From assembly GCA_045402695.1 (NCBI GenBank), contig JAWPNA010000024.1:1-12519 (forward strand): 12,519 bases of DNA, given 5' to 3'. The position numbers and the translations under genes were made by a program. This document shows positions 1-7,894 of the stretch, piece by piece. The notes under the pieces are model-generated. The model ran no database searches. It was not told where the DNA came from and worked only from the letters and a program-made list of their open reading frames with translations. The stretch comes from JAWPNA01 sp045402695 (GTDB taxonomy: Bacteria > Acidobacteriota > Polarisedimenticolia > JACPZX01 > DASXTC01). Positions within the stretch are counted from its first letter, which is position 1. Each line of letters opens with the position of its first letter.

Positions 1-1622
1 ACCTCGGCGCTCCGGAGCAGCTCGGTCTGCAAACCGCCCTTGCCCGGCTCCGCCCCGCGCTTGAAGACCCTTTCCTTCCCAAGATCGGACAGAACGTCAA
101 GTACGAAATGATCCTCTTCAGGCGTCACGGCATCGAGCTGGCCCCGGTCACCTTCGACTCGATGGTGGCGTCCTACCTCATCGACCCGGGACGGCGCCAG
201 CACAACCTCGACGTGCTCGCGCTGGACTACCTCAACCACCGGACAATCCTCTACAAGGAGGTCGCCGGCAGTGGCAAGAATCAGGTGACGCTCGACAACG
301 TGGACGTCAACCGCGTGGCCGAGTACGCGGGAGAAGACGCCGACATAGCGCTGCGGCTCCAGCAGGTACTCGAGCCCAAGCTCAAGGAGAAGGAGCTCGA
401 CGAGCTGTACGAGACGCTGGAGCTGCCGCTCATCGCCGTGCTGGCCGACGTGGAGATGACGGGCGTCAAGGTGGACCCGGCGATGCTCAAGAAGATGTCG
501 CAGGAGTTCGCGGTCGAGCTGGCGCGCCTCGAGTCCGAGATCTACGAGCTGGCCGGGTGCCGGTTCAACATCAATTCCCCCGCCCAGCTCGGTGACATCC
601 TGTTTCTGAAGATGGAGATGGTGAGCCGGCGACGCACGGCCAAGACGCGCGCGCTGAGCACCAGCGTGGACGTGCTGGAGGAGCTCGCCTTGCATCATCC
701 GCTTCCGCGCAAGATCCTCGACTACCGCAGCCTGGCCAAGCTCAAGTCCACCTACATCGACGCTCTGCCGCTGTTGATCAACCCCGAAACGGGGCGCGTC
801 CACACCTCCTACAACCAGACCGTGGCCGCGACGGGCAGGCTGTCGTCATCCGACCCGAACCTGCAGAACATCCCCGCGCGCACCGACCAAGGCCGCAAGA
901 TCCGGGGCGCCTTCGTGCCCGAGAAGGGATGCCTCTTCCTGGCGGCGGATTACTCACAGGTGGAGCTGCGCATCATGGCCCACATGGCCGACGTGCCTGA
1001 GCTGGTGGACGCCTTCAAGAAGGGGGAGGACATACACCGCCGCACCGCCATGGAGATCTTCAACGTGATCCCGGAGATGGTCACCTCCCAGATGCGCAAC
1101 CAGGCCAAGACAATCAACTTCGGGGTGCTGTACGGGATGGGATCAGTGAGCCTGGCCGCCCAGCTCGGCATCTCCCGCAAGGCCGCCCAGGAGTTCATCG
1201 ATCACTACTTCGAGAGATTCCCCCGCATCAAGGAATACATTGACGAGACGATCGTCTCCGCCGAGAAGGACGGCTTCGTCACCACGCTGTTCAATCGCCG
1301 CCGGTACTTCCCCGACATCAACTCCCCTGACCGGATGGCCCGCCAGCAGGCGCTGAGGGCCGCGGTGAACACGACCATTCAGGGCACCGCGGCCGACCTC
1401 ATCAAGAAGGCGATGCTCGACCTTCACGCGGCCCTGAGGAACGACCGCTTCGGCTCCCGGATGATCCTGCAGGTGCACGACGAGCTGGTGCTGGAGTGCC
1501 CGGCGGGGGAGGTCGAGAAGGTCCGCCCCGTCGTGCAGCGTTGCATGGAGGGCGCGGCCCACCTGCGGGCCCCGCTCACGGTGGACGTGAAGGTCGGGGA
1601 TTCCTGGGAGGCCGTGACGTGA
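1..1622 (+). CDS. polA: DNA polymerase I, C-terminal part (5' end outside the window)
   Basis: Replicative gap-filling and repair polymerase. The reading frame is open from base 3 and gives 539 residues of the 3'-5' exonuclease-like and polymerase domains. The N-terminal 5' nuclease and the first exonuclease motif (DxE) lie upstream of the window. The fragment aligns to E. coli Pol I with a constant offset of 389 at every landmark I checked. Motif A DYSQVELRI puts the catalytic Asp at fragment residue 316 (D705). Motif B RNQAKTINFG carries R365, K369 and F373 (R754, K758, F762); Phe at the last position predicts normal ddNTP discrimination. Motif C QVHDELVLE has D493 (D882). In the exonuclease domain Y108 and D112 (Y497, D501) are kept, but the D424 position is Glu (E35, in GQNVKYE). 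The full protein should be about 928 residues. The ATG at 108 is internal, since conserved sequence continues upstream of it. The next gene lies about 200 bp away and is probably transcribed separately. Confidence 0.97.
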   Translation, partial: LGAPEQLGLQTALARLRPALEDPFLPKIGQNVKYEMILFRRHGIELAPVTFDSMVASYLIDPGRRQHNLDVLALDYLNHRTILYKEVAGSGKNQVTLDNVDVNRVAEYAGEDADIALRLQQVLEPKLKEKELDELYETLELPLIAVLADVEMTGVKVDPAMLKKMSQEFAVELARLESEIYELAGCRFNINSPAQLGDILFLKMEMVSRRRTAKTRALSTSVDVLEELALHHPLPRKILDYRSLAKLKSTYIDALPLLINPETGRVHTSYNQTVAATGRLSSSDPNLQNIPARTDQGRKIRGAFVPEKGCLFLAADYSQVELRIMAHMADVPELVDAFKKGEDIHRRTAMEIFNVIPEMVTSQMRNQAKTINFGVLYGMGSVSLAAQLGISRKAAQEFIDHYFERFPRIKEYIDETIVSAEKDGFVTTLFNRRRYFPDINSPDRMARQQALRAAVNTTIQGTAADLIKKAMLDLHAALRNDRFGSRMILQVHDELVLECPAGEVEKVRPVVQRCMEGAAHLRAPLTVDVKVGDSWEAVT

Positions 1623-1664
1623 CCCGCCGGATCCCCTTGGCCGCGCCCCTTGCGGGTGCACGCG

Positions 1665-1694
1665 TTGACGGATCTTGCTCTGACGTGGTACAAC
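1665..1694 (+). promoter_or_regulatory. Candidate sigma70-type promoter (distal) for the HD-GYP regulator
   Basis: TTGACG (1665-1670, 5/6 match to the -35 consensus), an 18-bp spacer, then TACAAC (1689-1694, 4/6 match to -10). It lies in the polA to response-regulator gap, about 130 bp before the start codon. It is supported by motif match only; the -10 is weak. Confidence 0.35.
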
Positions 1695-1703
1695 CCCACT
1701 CCG

Positions 1704-1731
1704 TTGCCTGCAGGTCCCGGCGGCCTATATT
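1704..1731 (+). promoter_or_regulatory. Candidate sigma70-type promoter (proximal) for the HD-GYP regulator
   Basis: TTGCCT (1704-1709, 4/6), a 16-bp spacer and TATATT (1726-1731, 5/6). The -10 is an AT-rich island in otherwise GC-rich DNA. It would give a leader of roughly 85-90 nt before the ATG at 1825. It competes with the distal candidate; either, both or neither may be used. Confidence 0.35.
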
Positions 1732-1781
1732 GCGCTCAGACTGGACACGAGGCGGGACATTCATACCTGATTTGCCTTCAT

Positions 1782-1812
1782 CCGGGGCCCGCGCCCCGGC
1801 AAACAGGAAGGA
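1782..1812 (+). promoter_or_regulatory. 5'-UTR hairpin and Shine-Dalgarno of the HD-GYP regulator
   Basis: A 7-bp GC stem (CCGGGGC 1782-1788 with GCCCCGG 1793-1799, loop of 4) is followed at 1805-1812 by AGGAAGGA, a strong ribosome-binding sequence. The spacer to the ATG at 1825 is 12 nt, longer than usual. The hairpin ends only 5 nt before the SD, so it could influence initiation. There is no U-tract, so it is unlikely to be a polA terminator. Function is inferred. Confidence 0.4.
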
Positions 1813-1824
1813 CGCCCTCATCCT

Positions 1825-2949
1825 ATGAAGCCGAATCTGCTCATCGTCGACGACGAAGCGGTCATCAGGGAAGTTCTCACCGAGAAGCTCAGCACCGCGG
1901 GCTATCCATGCGAAGCGGTGGGCAGCAGCGCGGAGGCGCTGGCCAAATTGAGAAACGGAGGCGGAGTCTGCCTCGTGCTGTCGGACATCGACATGCCGGG
2001 AGGCAACGGCATCGCGCTGCTGCGCGAGATCAAGAAAATGAACCCGGATATCGACGTCGTCATGGTGACCGGCGTGCTCGACCTGGACACCGCCATCAGC
2101 TCGATACGGATGGGCGCGAGTGACTACATTACCAAGCCGTTCAACCTCGATCAGGTGCTCCTCACCGTGGAGCGCGCCCTGGAGAAGCGCCGGCTCACGC
2201 TGGAGAACCGCCAGTACCAGCACTCCCTGGAGGTGATGGTCGAGGAGCGCACCCACGAGCTGGTCGGCAAGAGCGCGGAAGTGGAGCGGCTCTACCTGGA
2301 GCTCAAGACCGCCTTCGAGCGAATCCGATCGACCTACGAGACCACGCTGGAGGCGCTGATGGAGGCGCTCGATACCCGCGACACCGAGACGCAGGGCCAC
2401 TCGCGGAGGGTGTCGGAGTACACCGTGACCGTGGCGCGCCACCTGGGCGTGCAGGAGCCGGAGCTGACGCAGATGCGGTGGGGGGCGCTGCTGCACGACG
2501 TGGGAAAGATCGGCGTACCGGACGCCATTCTGCGCAAGCCGGGGCCGCTGACGCCCGAGGAGTGGGTCGAGATGCGCAAGCATCCCGAGCTGGGGCGCAG
2601 GATCCTGTCGGGTATCAAGTTCCTGGAAGGGGCCGTCCCGGTCGTCTACTGCCATCAGGAGCGGTACGATGGCACGGGGTATCCGCGCGGACTCAAAGGA
2701 GATCAAATCCCACTTGGCGCCCGGATCTTCGCCGTGGTGGACACCCTCGATGCCATGACGATGAACCGTCCGTATCGTAAAGCGCTTCCCTACGAGAGGG
2801 CCCACGAGGAGATCCGCCAGTTCACCGGCTCGCAGTTCGACCCCGAGGTGGTGGACCATTTCCTGCAGATCCCCAAGGAGCACTGGGAGGATGTGAACCG
2901 TCAGATCAAGAACGAGCTGGCGGCCCGGGGGATGGCGCACAGGTATTGA
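1825..2949 (+). CDS. Response regulator with HD-GYP output domain (predicted c-di-GMP phosphodiesterase)
   Basis: A 374-residue cytoplasmic two-component regulator. The receiver domain (about 4-120) has the acidic pair D9/D10, phospho-acceptor D54, T82 and K104, so it should accept phosphate from a histidine kinase; no kinase gene is in the window. A charged, probably coiled linker (about 115-170) leads to the HD-GYP domain (about 172-365). This carries E188, H192, H224-D225 (LLHDVGKIG), H253 and the signature HQERYDGTGYP with GYP at 285-287. Families with this architecture (RpfG-like) hydrolyse c-di-GMP to pGpG or GMP, lowering the biofilm/sessility signal. The second His of the usual HHE is Gln here (Q278), a substitution I believe also occurs in other HD-GYP proteins. 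The ATG at 1825 is preceded by AGGAAGGA. The next gene is 63 bp downstream across an inverted repeat. The specific process controlled cannot be read from the sequence. Confidence 0.93.
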   Translation: MKPNLLIVDDEAVIREVLTEKLSTAGYPCEAVGSSAEALAKLRNGGGVCLVLSDIDMPGGNGIALLREIKKMNPDIDVVMVTGVLDLDTAISSIRMGASDYITKPFNLDQVLLTVERALEKRRLTLENRQYQHSLEVMVEERTHELVGKSAEVERLYLELKTAFERIRSTYETTLEALMEALDTRDTETQGHSRRVSEYTVTVARHLGVQEPELTQMRWGALLHDVGKIGVPDAILRKPGPLTPEEWVEMRKHPELGRRILSGIKFLEGAVPVVYCHQERYDGTGYPRGLKGDQIPLGARIFAVVDTLDAMTMNRPYRKALPYERAHEEIRQFTGSQFDPEVVDHFLQIPKEHWEDVNRQIKNELAARGMAHRY

Positions 2950-2957
2950 TCGTCCGG

Positions 2958-3001
2958 TAATCCCGGGCGTCGCTGCTTGCCTGCATGATGGGCCGGGATT
3001 A
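2958..3001 (+). repeat. 9-bp perfect inverted repeat between the HD-GYP gene and moxR
   Basis: TAATCCCGG (2958-2966) and CCGGGATTA (2993-3001) are exact inverse complements around a 26-nt loop. They fill most of the 63-bp gap between the regulator stop and the moxR GTG at 3013. The right arm contains the only SD-like purines (GGGA, 2995-2998) upstream of that GTG, so a hairpin could mask the ribosome-binding site. No T-run follows, so this is not a canonical intrinsic terminator. An operator, an attenuator-like structure or coincidence are all possible. Confidence 0.5.
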
Positions 3002-3012
3002 AGTTCTGGCCC

Positions 3013-3942
<930 letters not shown>

Positions 3943-3958
3943 GCGGGATGCGGCCTCA

Positions 3959-4969
3959 GTGACGATCATGCGACCAGGAGGCATGGGCCCGCGCGTCGCC
4001 CTGATGGGCGCCGCCATCGCGCTGGCCGCCGCCAACACCGGCAACAACCTCCTGTACCTGATGCTCTCGCTGCTCATGGCGCTCGCCGCCGTCTGCATCG
4101 CGTCGGCCCGGTGGTCGCTGCGGCGGATGGTGGTGTCGGCGCGATTCCCCGGAGAAGCCGTGCGGGGGGAGGCGTTCCTCCTGGCGGCCGAGGCGCGGGG
4201 TCGGTTTCCGCTCCTTCCTCTGACCTGGGTGGACGTGCGGCTCGAGGGCTTGCCCGCTTCCGTGAGCCTTGCCGTGCCTGTCTCCTCCGCCGCGGGACGG
4301 GGCGTGGCCGTCAGGCTGGTGACTCCAGTCAGGCGGGGCGTGTTCGAACGGATCGTGATGACCGCCGCGACCGGGTACCCTCTTGGCCTGTTTGTCCACC
4401 GAGTCCGGCGGGAATATCCGGGCGGGCTCGTGGTGCTGCCCCGGTTCTCGAGACTGAGGGCCCTCCGGATCAGGGGGATCCCCGCGGGTCGCGGCCAGAG
4501 GGGCGCCGCGAATGCCGCGGGCGCGCCGATCGGAGGCGCCGGTGATGAGCTCGATAACATCCGTGATTACCTGCCCATCGACGACGCGCGGCACATTGAC
4601 TGGCGATCTTCCGCGCGCTCCGGAAAACTGATGGTGCGCGAGTTCACGCGCGAGCGGGAGCGCGGGATCGATCTGGTGCTGGACCTTCAGGCCGAAGACC
4701 GGGAGGCCTTCGAGCGGATGGTGGAGCGGTGCGCCGCGATCCTGGATTACGCGCGACGGGAGAGGATCGCCGCGCGGCTTCTGGCTCCGGGGTTGCTGGA
4801 GCCTCTGGCCGGCCGAGCCGCGATGCGGTTCCTCGCGGGTGTGGAGCCATCGCGGAGTCTCGACCTGGGCGCGCGGGTGGAGGAGACCGCCGCGCGGGCG
4901 CGGAGCGGATCCGACGTGGTGGTGCTGTCATGCGATCCACGCCGGGCCACGCTCATCGAGGTGTCGTGA
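3959..4969 (+). CDS. DUF58 domain membrane protein
   Basis: A 336-residue protein. N-terminal hydrophobic segments (about 12-29 and 32-47) would anchor it in the inner membrane. The DUF58 core motif GDELDNIRDYLPIDDARHID leads into WRSSARSGKL with D214-W215-R216, followed by VREF. The C-terminal part resembles the degenerate von Willebrand A-like region of the family: DLQAE replaces a metal-binding DxSxS, so metal binding is doubtful. DUF58 proteins are typical partners of MoxR ATPases and are thought to act with them in envelope assembly; the biochemical role is not established. The start is uncertain: GTG at 3959 has CGGGA about 10 nt upstream. The in-frame ATG at 3968 has no clear SD, and the ATG at 3983 has AGGAGG too close. 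The end overlaps the next gene by one base (TGATG), implying translational coupling. Confidence 0.9.
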   Translation: MTIMRPGGMGPRVALMGAAIALAAANTGNNLLYLMLSLLMALAAVCIASARWSLRRMVVSARFPGEAVRGEAFLLAAEARGRFPLLPLTWVDVRLEGLPASVSLAVPVSSAAGRGVAVRLVTPVRRGVFERIVMTAATGYPLGLFVHRVRREYPGGLVVLPRFSRLRALRIRGIPAGRGQRGAANAAGAPIGGAGDELDNIRDYLPIDDARHIDWRSSARSGKLMVREFTRERERGIDLVLDLQAEDREAFERMVERCAAILDYARRERIAARLLAPGLLEPLAGRAAMRFLAGVEPSRSLDLGARVEETAARARSGSDVVVLSCDPRRATLIEVS

Positions 4970-6990
4970 TGGGAGCCTCCGGCAGGTCGCCCGCGGCCGT
5001 CAACGGCGCCGCCGCCTGCCTCATGATCGCGGCGTTTGGACTGCTGGCGGCGGGGGCCATCGGGCCCTTTCACGCGCTGGTTCTCGTGGGCGCGATCCTG
5101 TACGGACGGTGGAGGGTCAAGCCTTTGATCCCACCGCTCCTCTGGGACGCCCTGGCCGTCGGCGCGCTGGTGTTGTTTTCATTCGACCTCTTCGTTTTCT
5201 CCCGCGATCTGATTGGCGCGGCGCTGAGGCTCCTGTCGTTCGTCGTGATCTACCGGTGCACCAACTTGCCGGGTCCCCGTGAGCTGAGACAGGCGGTGTC
5301 GTTGAGCTTCGTGCAGGTGCTGGCCGCGGCGGCGTCCACGACCGAGATCTACTTCTTTCCCGTCCTGGCGGTCTACGCGCTGCTGGCCGTGTGGACACTG
5401 ATGGCGATGGCCTCCACGAAAGACGGCGCGCCCGCCGGTTTTATGGCACAGCCGGCGGCGCGTCCCGCAGCGGCCCTGACCGGCTCCACACTGGCGCTTG
5501 GCGCCACGCTGTTCTTCGTGATCCCCCACATCGGCACCGGATATCTGCAGCGCGCCTCCATCGCGGGGGAGGGGCTGACCGGATTCGCCGATCGGATCGA
5601 GCTGGGCTCCATCAACCGCATCAAGAAGAACCGCGCCATCGTCATGCGTGTGCGCGTCGGGACAGGATCTCTCCAAGCGATGGAGCCCGCCGAGCTTCCG
5701 TTGCGCTGGCGGGGGATGGCGCTCGACTCGTTCGACGGGCGTTCCTGGAGCCTCGGGCTGCCGGAGATGAAGCGGGCCCCGATCGACGCGGATGGCTCCT
5801 TCACGCTTGGAGCCGGACCAGGAGGCGGTGAGGCGTTCCTGGATCAGGAGATCATCCTGGAGCCGCTGTTGAGCCGCGTCCTGTTCGCCGCGCCCGGCGC
5901 GTTCCGGATCGGAGGCGAGGGGCTGTCGTGGGTGGGAACCGACGCGGGAGCGACCATCTACCTGGGCACACCATCGCTCGAGCGGCTCACCTACCGCGTC
6001 TCTTCATGGATGCCGTCTACCGCCCTGGCCGGCTTCGGCCTCCTTCCGGAGGCGGCCCGTCAAGAGGAGATGACGCGCTTCCTCGTGCTGCCGCGAGCCG
6101 ACGCCAGGGTCGCGGAGCTGGCCCGGTCAATCGTCTTAGGAGCTGCCACCGATCTCGAACGCGCGCGACGCATCGAGGAGCAACTGCGCACCAAGTACCG
6201 CTATACGCTCGACGTGAACGACGCAGGCGTGGCTGACCCCGTGTCCCACTTCCTGATCGAGCGCCATCCGGGGCACTGCGAGTATTTCGCCACCGCGATG
6301 GCCGTCCTGCTGCGCCACATCGGCATCCCTTCGCGCGTCGTGAACGGCTTCACGGCTGGCGAGTGGTCCGATCTGACGCGCGCCTTCATCGTGCGCCAGT
6401 CGGACGCCCACTCGTGGGTGGAGGCATGGATCCCCCAGCGCGGGTGGATCACCTTCGACCCGACCCCCGCCGGTGCGACGATCGACTCGTCGTCCGGGCT
6501 TCTGGCGGCAGTCGTCAGGAAGTTCCAGCGGATCGAGGTCCTCTGGGACACCTACATCATCGGCCTGGATCTGATGGACCAGAAGACAGTGGTCGCCGTG
6601 ACCTTCGGCGCGGCGGCCCGCGCCGGCGCGACCGCGAGGGCGACCGCCCTCAGGCTGGCGGGCCGGCTGGGCCACTTGTTCTCGAGCGCGCGGGGGGGAC
6701 TCGCTGGGACGCTGTGCCTCGTCTTGCTGATCGTCGCGGCAACGCGTCCGGCGATCGGGCGGATCGCGTCGCGATTATTGCGTCGGTTGCGGCGCGGCTC
6801 ACGCGACGCGTCGCCGGCCTCCGCCATGCTGCGCCGCTTCGAGGCACGCTGGGCCGCCCGCGGCATCCACCGCGCGCCGGGACAGACTCCACTCGAGTTC
6901 GCCCGTGAGATCGAGCGGCGTGCCGGGGACTGTTCACGCAGAGAGGTGGAGTTCATCCAGGCGTACTACAGGGCAAGATTCCAGCCCTGA
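4969..6990 (+). CDS. TgpA-type membrane transglutaminase-like protein (DUF3488, transglutaminase-like, DUF4129)
   Basis: A 673-residue inner-membrane protein. Six or seven membrane helices fill residues ~12-182 (DUF3488-like). A large extracytoplasmic part (~185-575) holds a transglutaminase-like fold with an apparently intact triad: C437 (GHCEYFATAM), H481 (DAHSWVE) and D497 (FDPTP). One more membrane helix (~577-596) precedes a DUF4129-like tail with FEARWAARG and TPLEFAREI. TgpA of Pseudomonas aeruginosa has this layout and is essential; members may act as proteases or cross-linkers on envelope substrates, which remain unclear. Start choice: ATG at 4969 overlaps the DUF58 stop and has GAGG (4958-4961) 7 nt upstream. 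The frame is open further upstream to 4729, but that stretch is Arg/Gly-rich out-of-frame reading of DUF58, so I exclude it. It is the third gene of the moxR-DUF58-tgpA unit. No T-tract terminator is visible after the stop. Confidence 0.93.
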   Translation: MGASGRSPAAVNGAAACLMIAAFGLLAAGAIGPFHALVLVGAILYGRWRVKPLIPPLLWDALAVGALVLFSFDLFVFSRDLIGAALRLLSFVVIYRCTNLPGPRELRQAVSLSFVQVLAAAASTTEIYFFPVLAVYALLAVWTLMAMASTKDGAPAGFMAQPAARPAAALTGSTLALGATLFFVIPHIGTGYLQRASIAGEGLTGFADRIELGSINRIKKNRAIVMRVRVGTGSLQAMEPAELPLRWRGMALDSFDGRSWSLGLPEMKRAPIDADGSFTLGAGPGGGEAFLDQEIILEPLLSRVLFAAPGAFRIGGEGLSWVGTDAGATIYLGTPSLERLTYRVSSWMPSTALAGFGLLPEAARQEEMTRFLVLPRADARVAELARSIVLGAATDLERARRIEEQLRTKYRYTLDVNDAGVADPVSHFLIERHPGHCEYFATAMAVLLRHIGIPSRVVNGFTAGEWSDLTRAFIVRQSDAHSWVEAWIPQRGWITFDPTPAGATIDSSSGLLAAVVRKFQRIEVLWDTYIIGLDLMDQKTVVAVTFGAAARAGATARATALRLAGRLGHLFSSARGGLAGTLCLVLLIVAATRPAIGRIASRLLRRLRRGSRDASPASAMLRRFEARWAARGIHRAPGQTPLEFAREIERRAGDCSRREVEFIQAYYRARFQP

Positions 6991-7060
6991 CCTGTCGGCG
7001 ATCAGTTCCCGCTTCCCACGCACGGCGCTCGACATGTGTGGCCGTTTGGGCGAGAATCAG

Positions 7061-7088
7061 TTGTCACGTGACCTGCTCTCCATTTATC
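7061..7088 (+). promoter_or_regulatory. Candidate promoter with overlapping CACGTG palindrome upstream of the DJ-1-like gene
   Basis: GTCACGTGAC (7063-7072) is a perfect 10-bp palindrome, the shape of a dimeric repressor or activator site. It overlaps a possible -35 TTGTCA (7061-7066, 5/6). The best -10 at suitable spacing is poor (TTTATC 7083-7088, 3/6), which would fit an activator-dependent promoter or no promoter at all. It sits about 40 bp before the start of the DJ-1-like gene, in a 123-bp gap that otherwise shows nothing. Confidence 0.3.
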
Positions 7089-7113
7089 CGCCTGACAACG
7101 GGCCACAGGGGCC

Positions 7114-7887
7114 ATGAGGACGATGGACCGTCTCCTGCGCGGAAGGGTTCTCGCCGTCGCGCTTCTGACTTGTCTTTCGCTTGGACCGCTCGTGGCCGAC
7201 ACCAGGCCAGGCAGGAGTTGGGAGCGTCTTGCTCCGCCGGCCGATCTTCCGAAGGACCGGCCCTTGCGCGCCGGGTTCCTCATCGTGGACGGCGTGTACA
7301 ACTCGGAGCTGATGGCCCCCTACGATGTCCTGCATCACACGGTCTTCCACGCGAAGCCCGGCATCGACGTGTTCACCGTCTCTCCCGACGGCAAGCCGGT
7401 GACCACATTCGAGGGGTTGAAGCTGACGCCCCACTACAGCTTCGCCGAGGCTCCCGCCATCGATATCCTGGTCGTGCCCAGCGCCGCGGGGAGCATGGAC
7501 AAGGACCTGGACAACGAGAAGATGATGGCGTGGGTGCGGCAGGCCGGGAGCAAGGCGCTTTTCGTGGTGTCGTTGTGCGACGGCGCTTTCGTTCTGGCGG
7601 CGGCCGGGCTGCTGGAGGGGCGCGCTGTCACGACGTTCCCGGCAGACCAGGACCGCTTCGCGGAGATGTTCCCGAAGCTGGATCTGAGACGGGGCGTGAG
7701 CTTCGTCCACGACGGAAAGGCGCTCACCTCCCAGGGCGGCGCGAGCAGCTACGACGTGGCGATCTACCTCGTGGATCACCTTTTCGGCGAGGAGGTGGCG
7801 CGGAAGGTCGGCTCAGGCCTGATCATCCCCTGGCCTCCCGCGGAAGGGACGATGCCCGCGGCCGTGATCCATCAAGCCCCACGATAG
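7114..7887 (+). CDS. DJ-1/PfpI-type (class I glutamine amidotransferase-like) protein with N-terminal signal peptide
   Basis: A 257-residue protein. Residues 1-28 look like a Sec signal: Arg-rich start, hydrophobic core LAVALLTCLSLG, then GPLVA before Asp, a plausible cleavage site. The LLTC sequence is a poor lipobox. The mature part is a DJ-1/PfpI-like fold most like the GATase1 part of GlxA-type AraC regulators: GFLIVDGVYNSELMAPYDVL (54-73), DILVVPSAAG, and the nucleophile elbow SLCDGAFVLAAAGLLEGR with C155. The His usual in the regulator motif TTHW is absent (TTFP here). No helix-turn-helix follows, so it is not a transcription factor. Relatives include isocyanide hydratases, amidases and stress-linked hydrolases; no substrate can be assigned. 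The start may be ATG 7114 (AGGGG at 7107-7111 only 2 nt away) or in-frame ATG 7123 (11 nt). It is probably transcribed separately from tgpA and converges on the TPR gene. Confidence 0.85.
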   Translation: MRTMDRLLRGRVLAVALLTCLSLGPLVADTRPGRSWERLAPPADLPKDRPLRAGFLIVDGVYNSELMAPYDVLHHTVFHAKPGIDVFTVSPDGKPVTTFEGLKLTPHYSFAEAPAIDILVVPSAAGSMDKDLDNEKMMAWVRQAGSKALFVVSLCDGAFVLAAAGLLEGRAVTTFPADQDRFAEMFPKLDLRRGVSFVHDGKALTSQGGASSYDVAIYLVDHLFGEEVARKVGSGLIIPWPPAEGTMPAAVIHQAPR

Positions 7888-7894
7888 CCGGCTA
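7885..7894. repeat. 10-bp palindrome formed by two convergent stop codons
   Basis: TAGCCGGCTA contains the TAG stop of the DJ-1-like gene (7885-7887) and, on the other strand, the TAG stop of the TPR gene (7892-7894), separated by CCGG. The intergenic gap is only 4 bp, leaving no room for a terminator between the genes. Any terminator would have to lie inside the opposing coding region, or transcripts overlap. The palindrome itself may be chance. Confidence 0.6.

Noticed and set aside
1623..1824. c-di-GMP riboswitch in the leader of the HD-GYP gene
   Set aside because: I could not find the conserved GEMM core elements; only a simple GC hairpin is present.
4729..4968. N-terminal extension of the TgpA-like gene to an upstream start
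   Set aside because: The extra 80 residues are Arg/Gly/Ala-rich and lie entirely within DUF58 in another frame. The ATG at 4969 has a proper SD and a TGATG junction.
6969..6989. Hairpin CAGGGC/GCCCTG at the TgpA gene stop as a terminator
   Set aside because: The 6-bp stem has a 9-nt loop, lies in the last codons and is followed by CCTGTCGG with no T-run.
7114..7173. Lipobox in the DJ-1-like leader (LLTC)
   Set aside because: Thr at -1 is not accepted in typical lipoboxes, and the hydrophobic core continues past the Cys, so an ordinary Sec signal is more likely.
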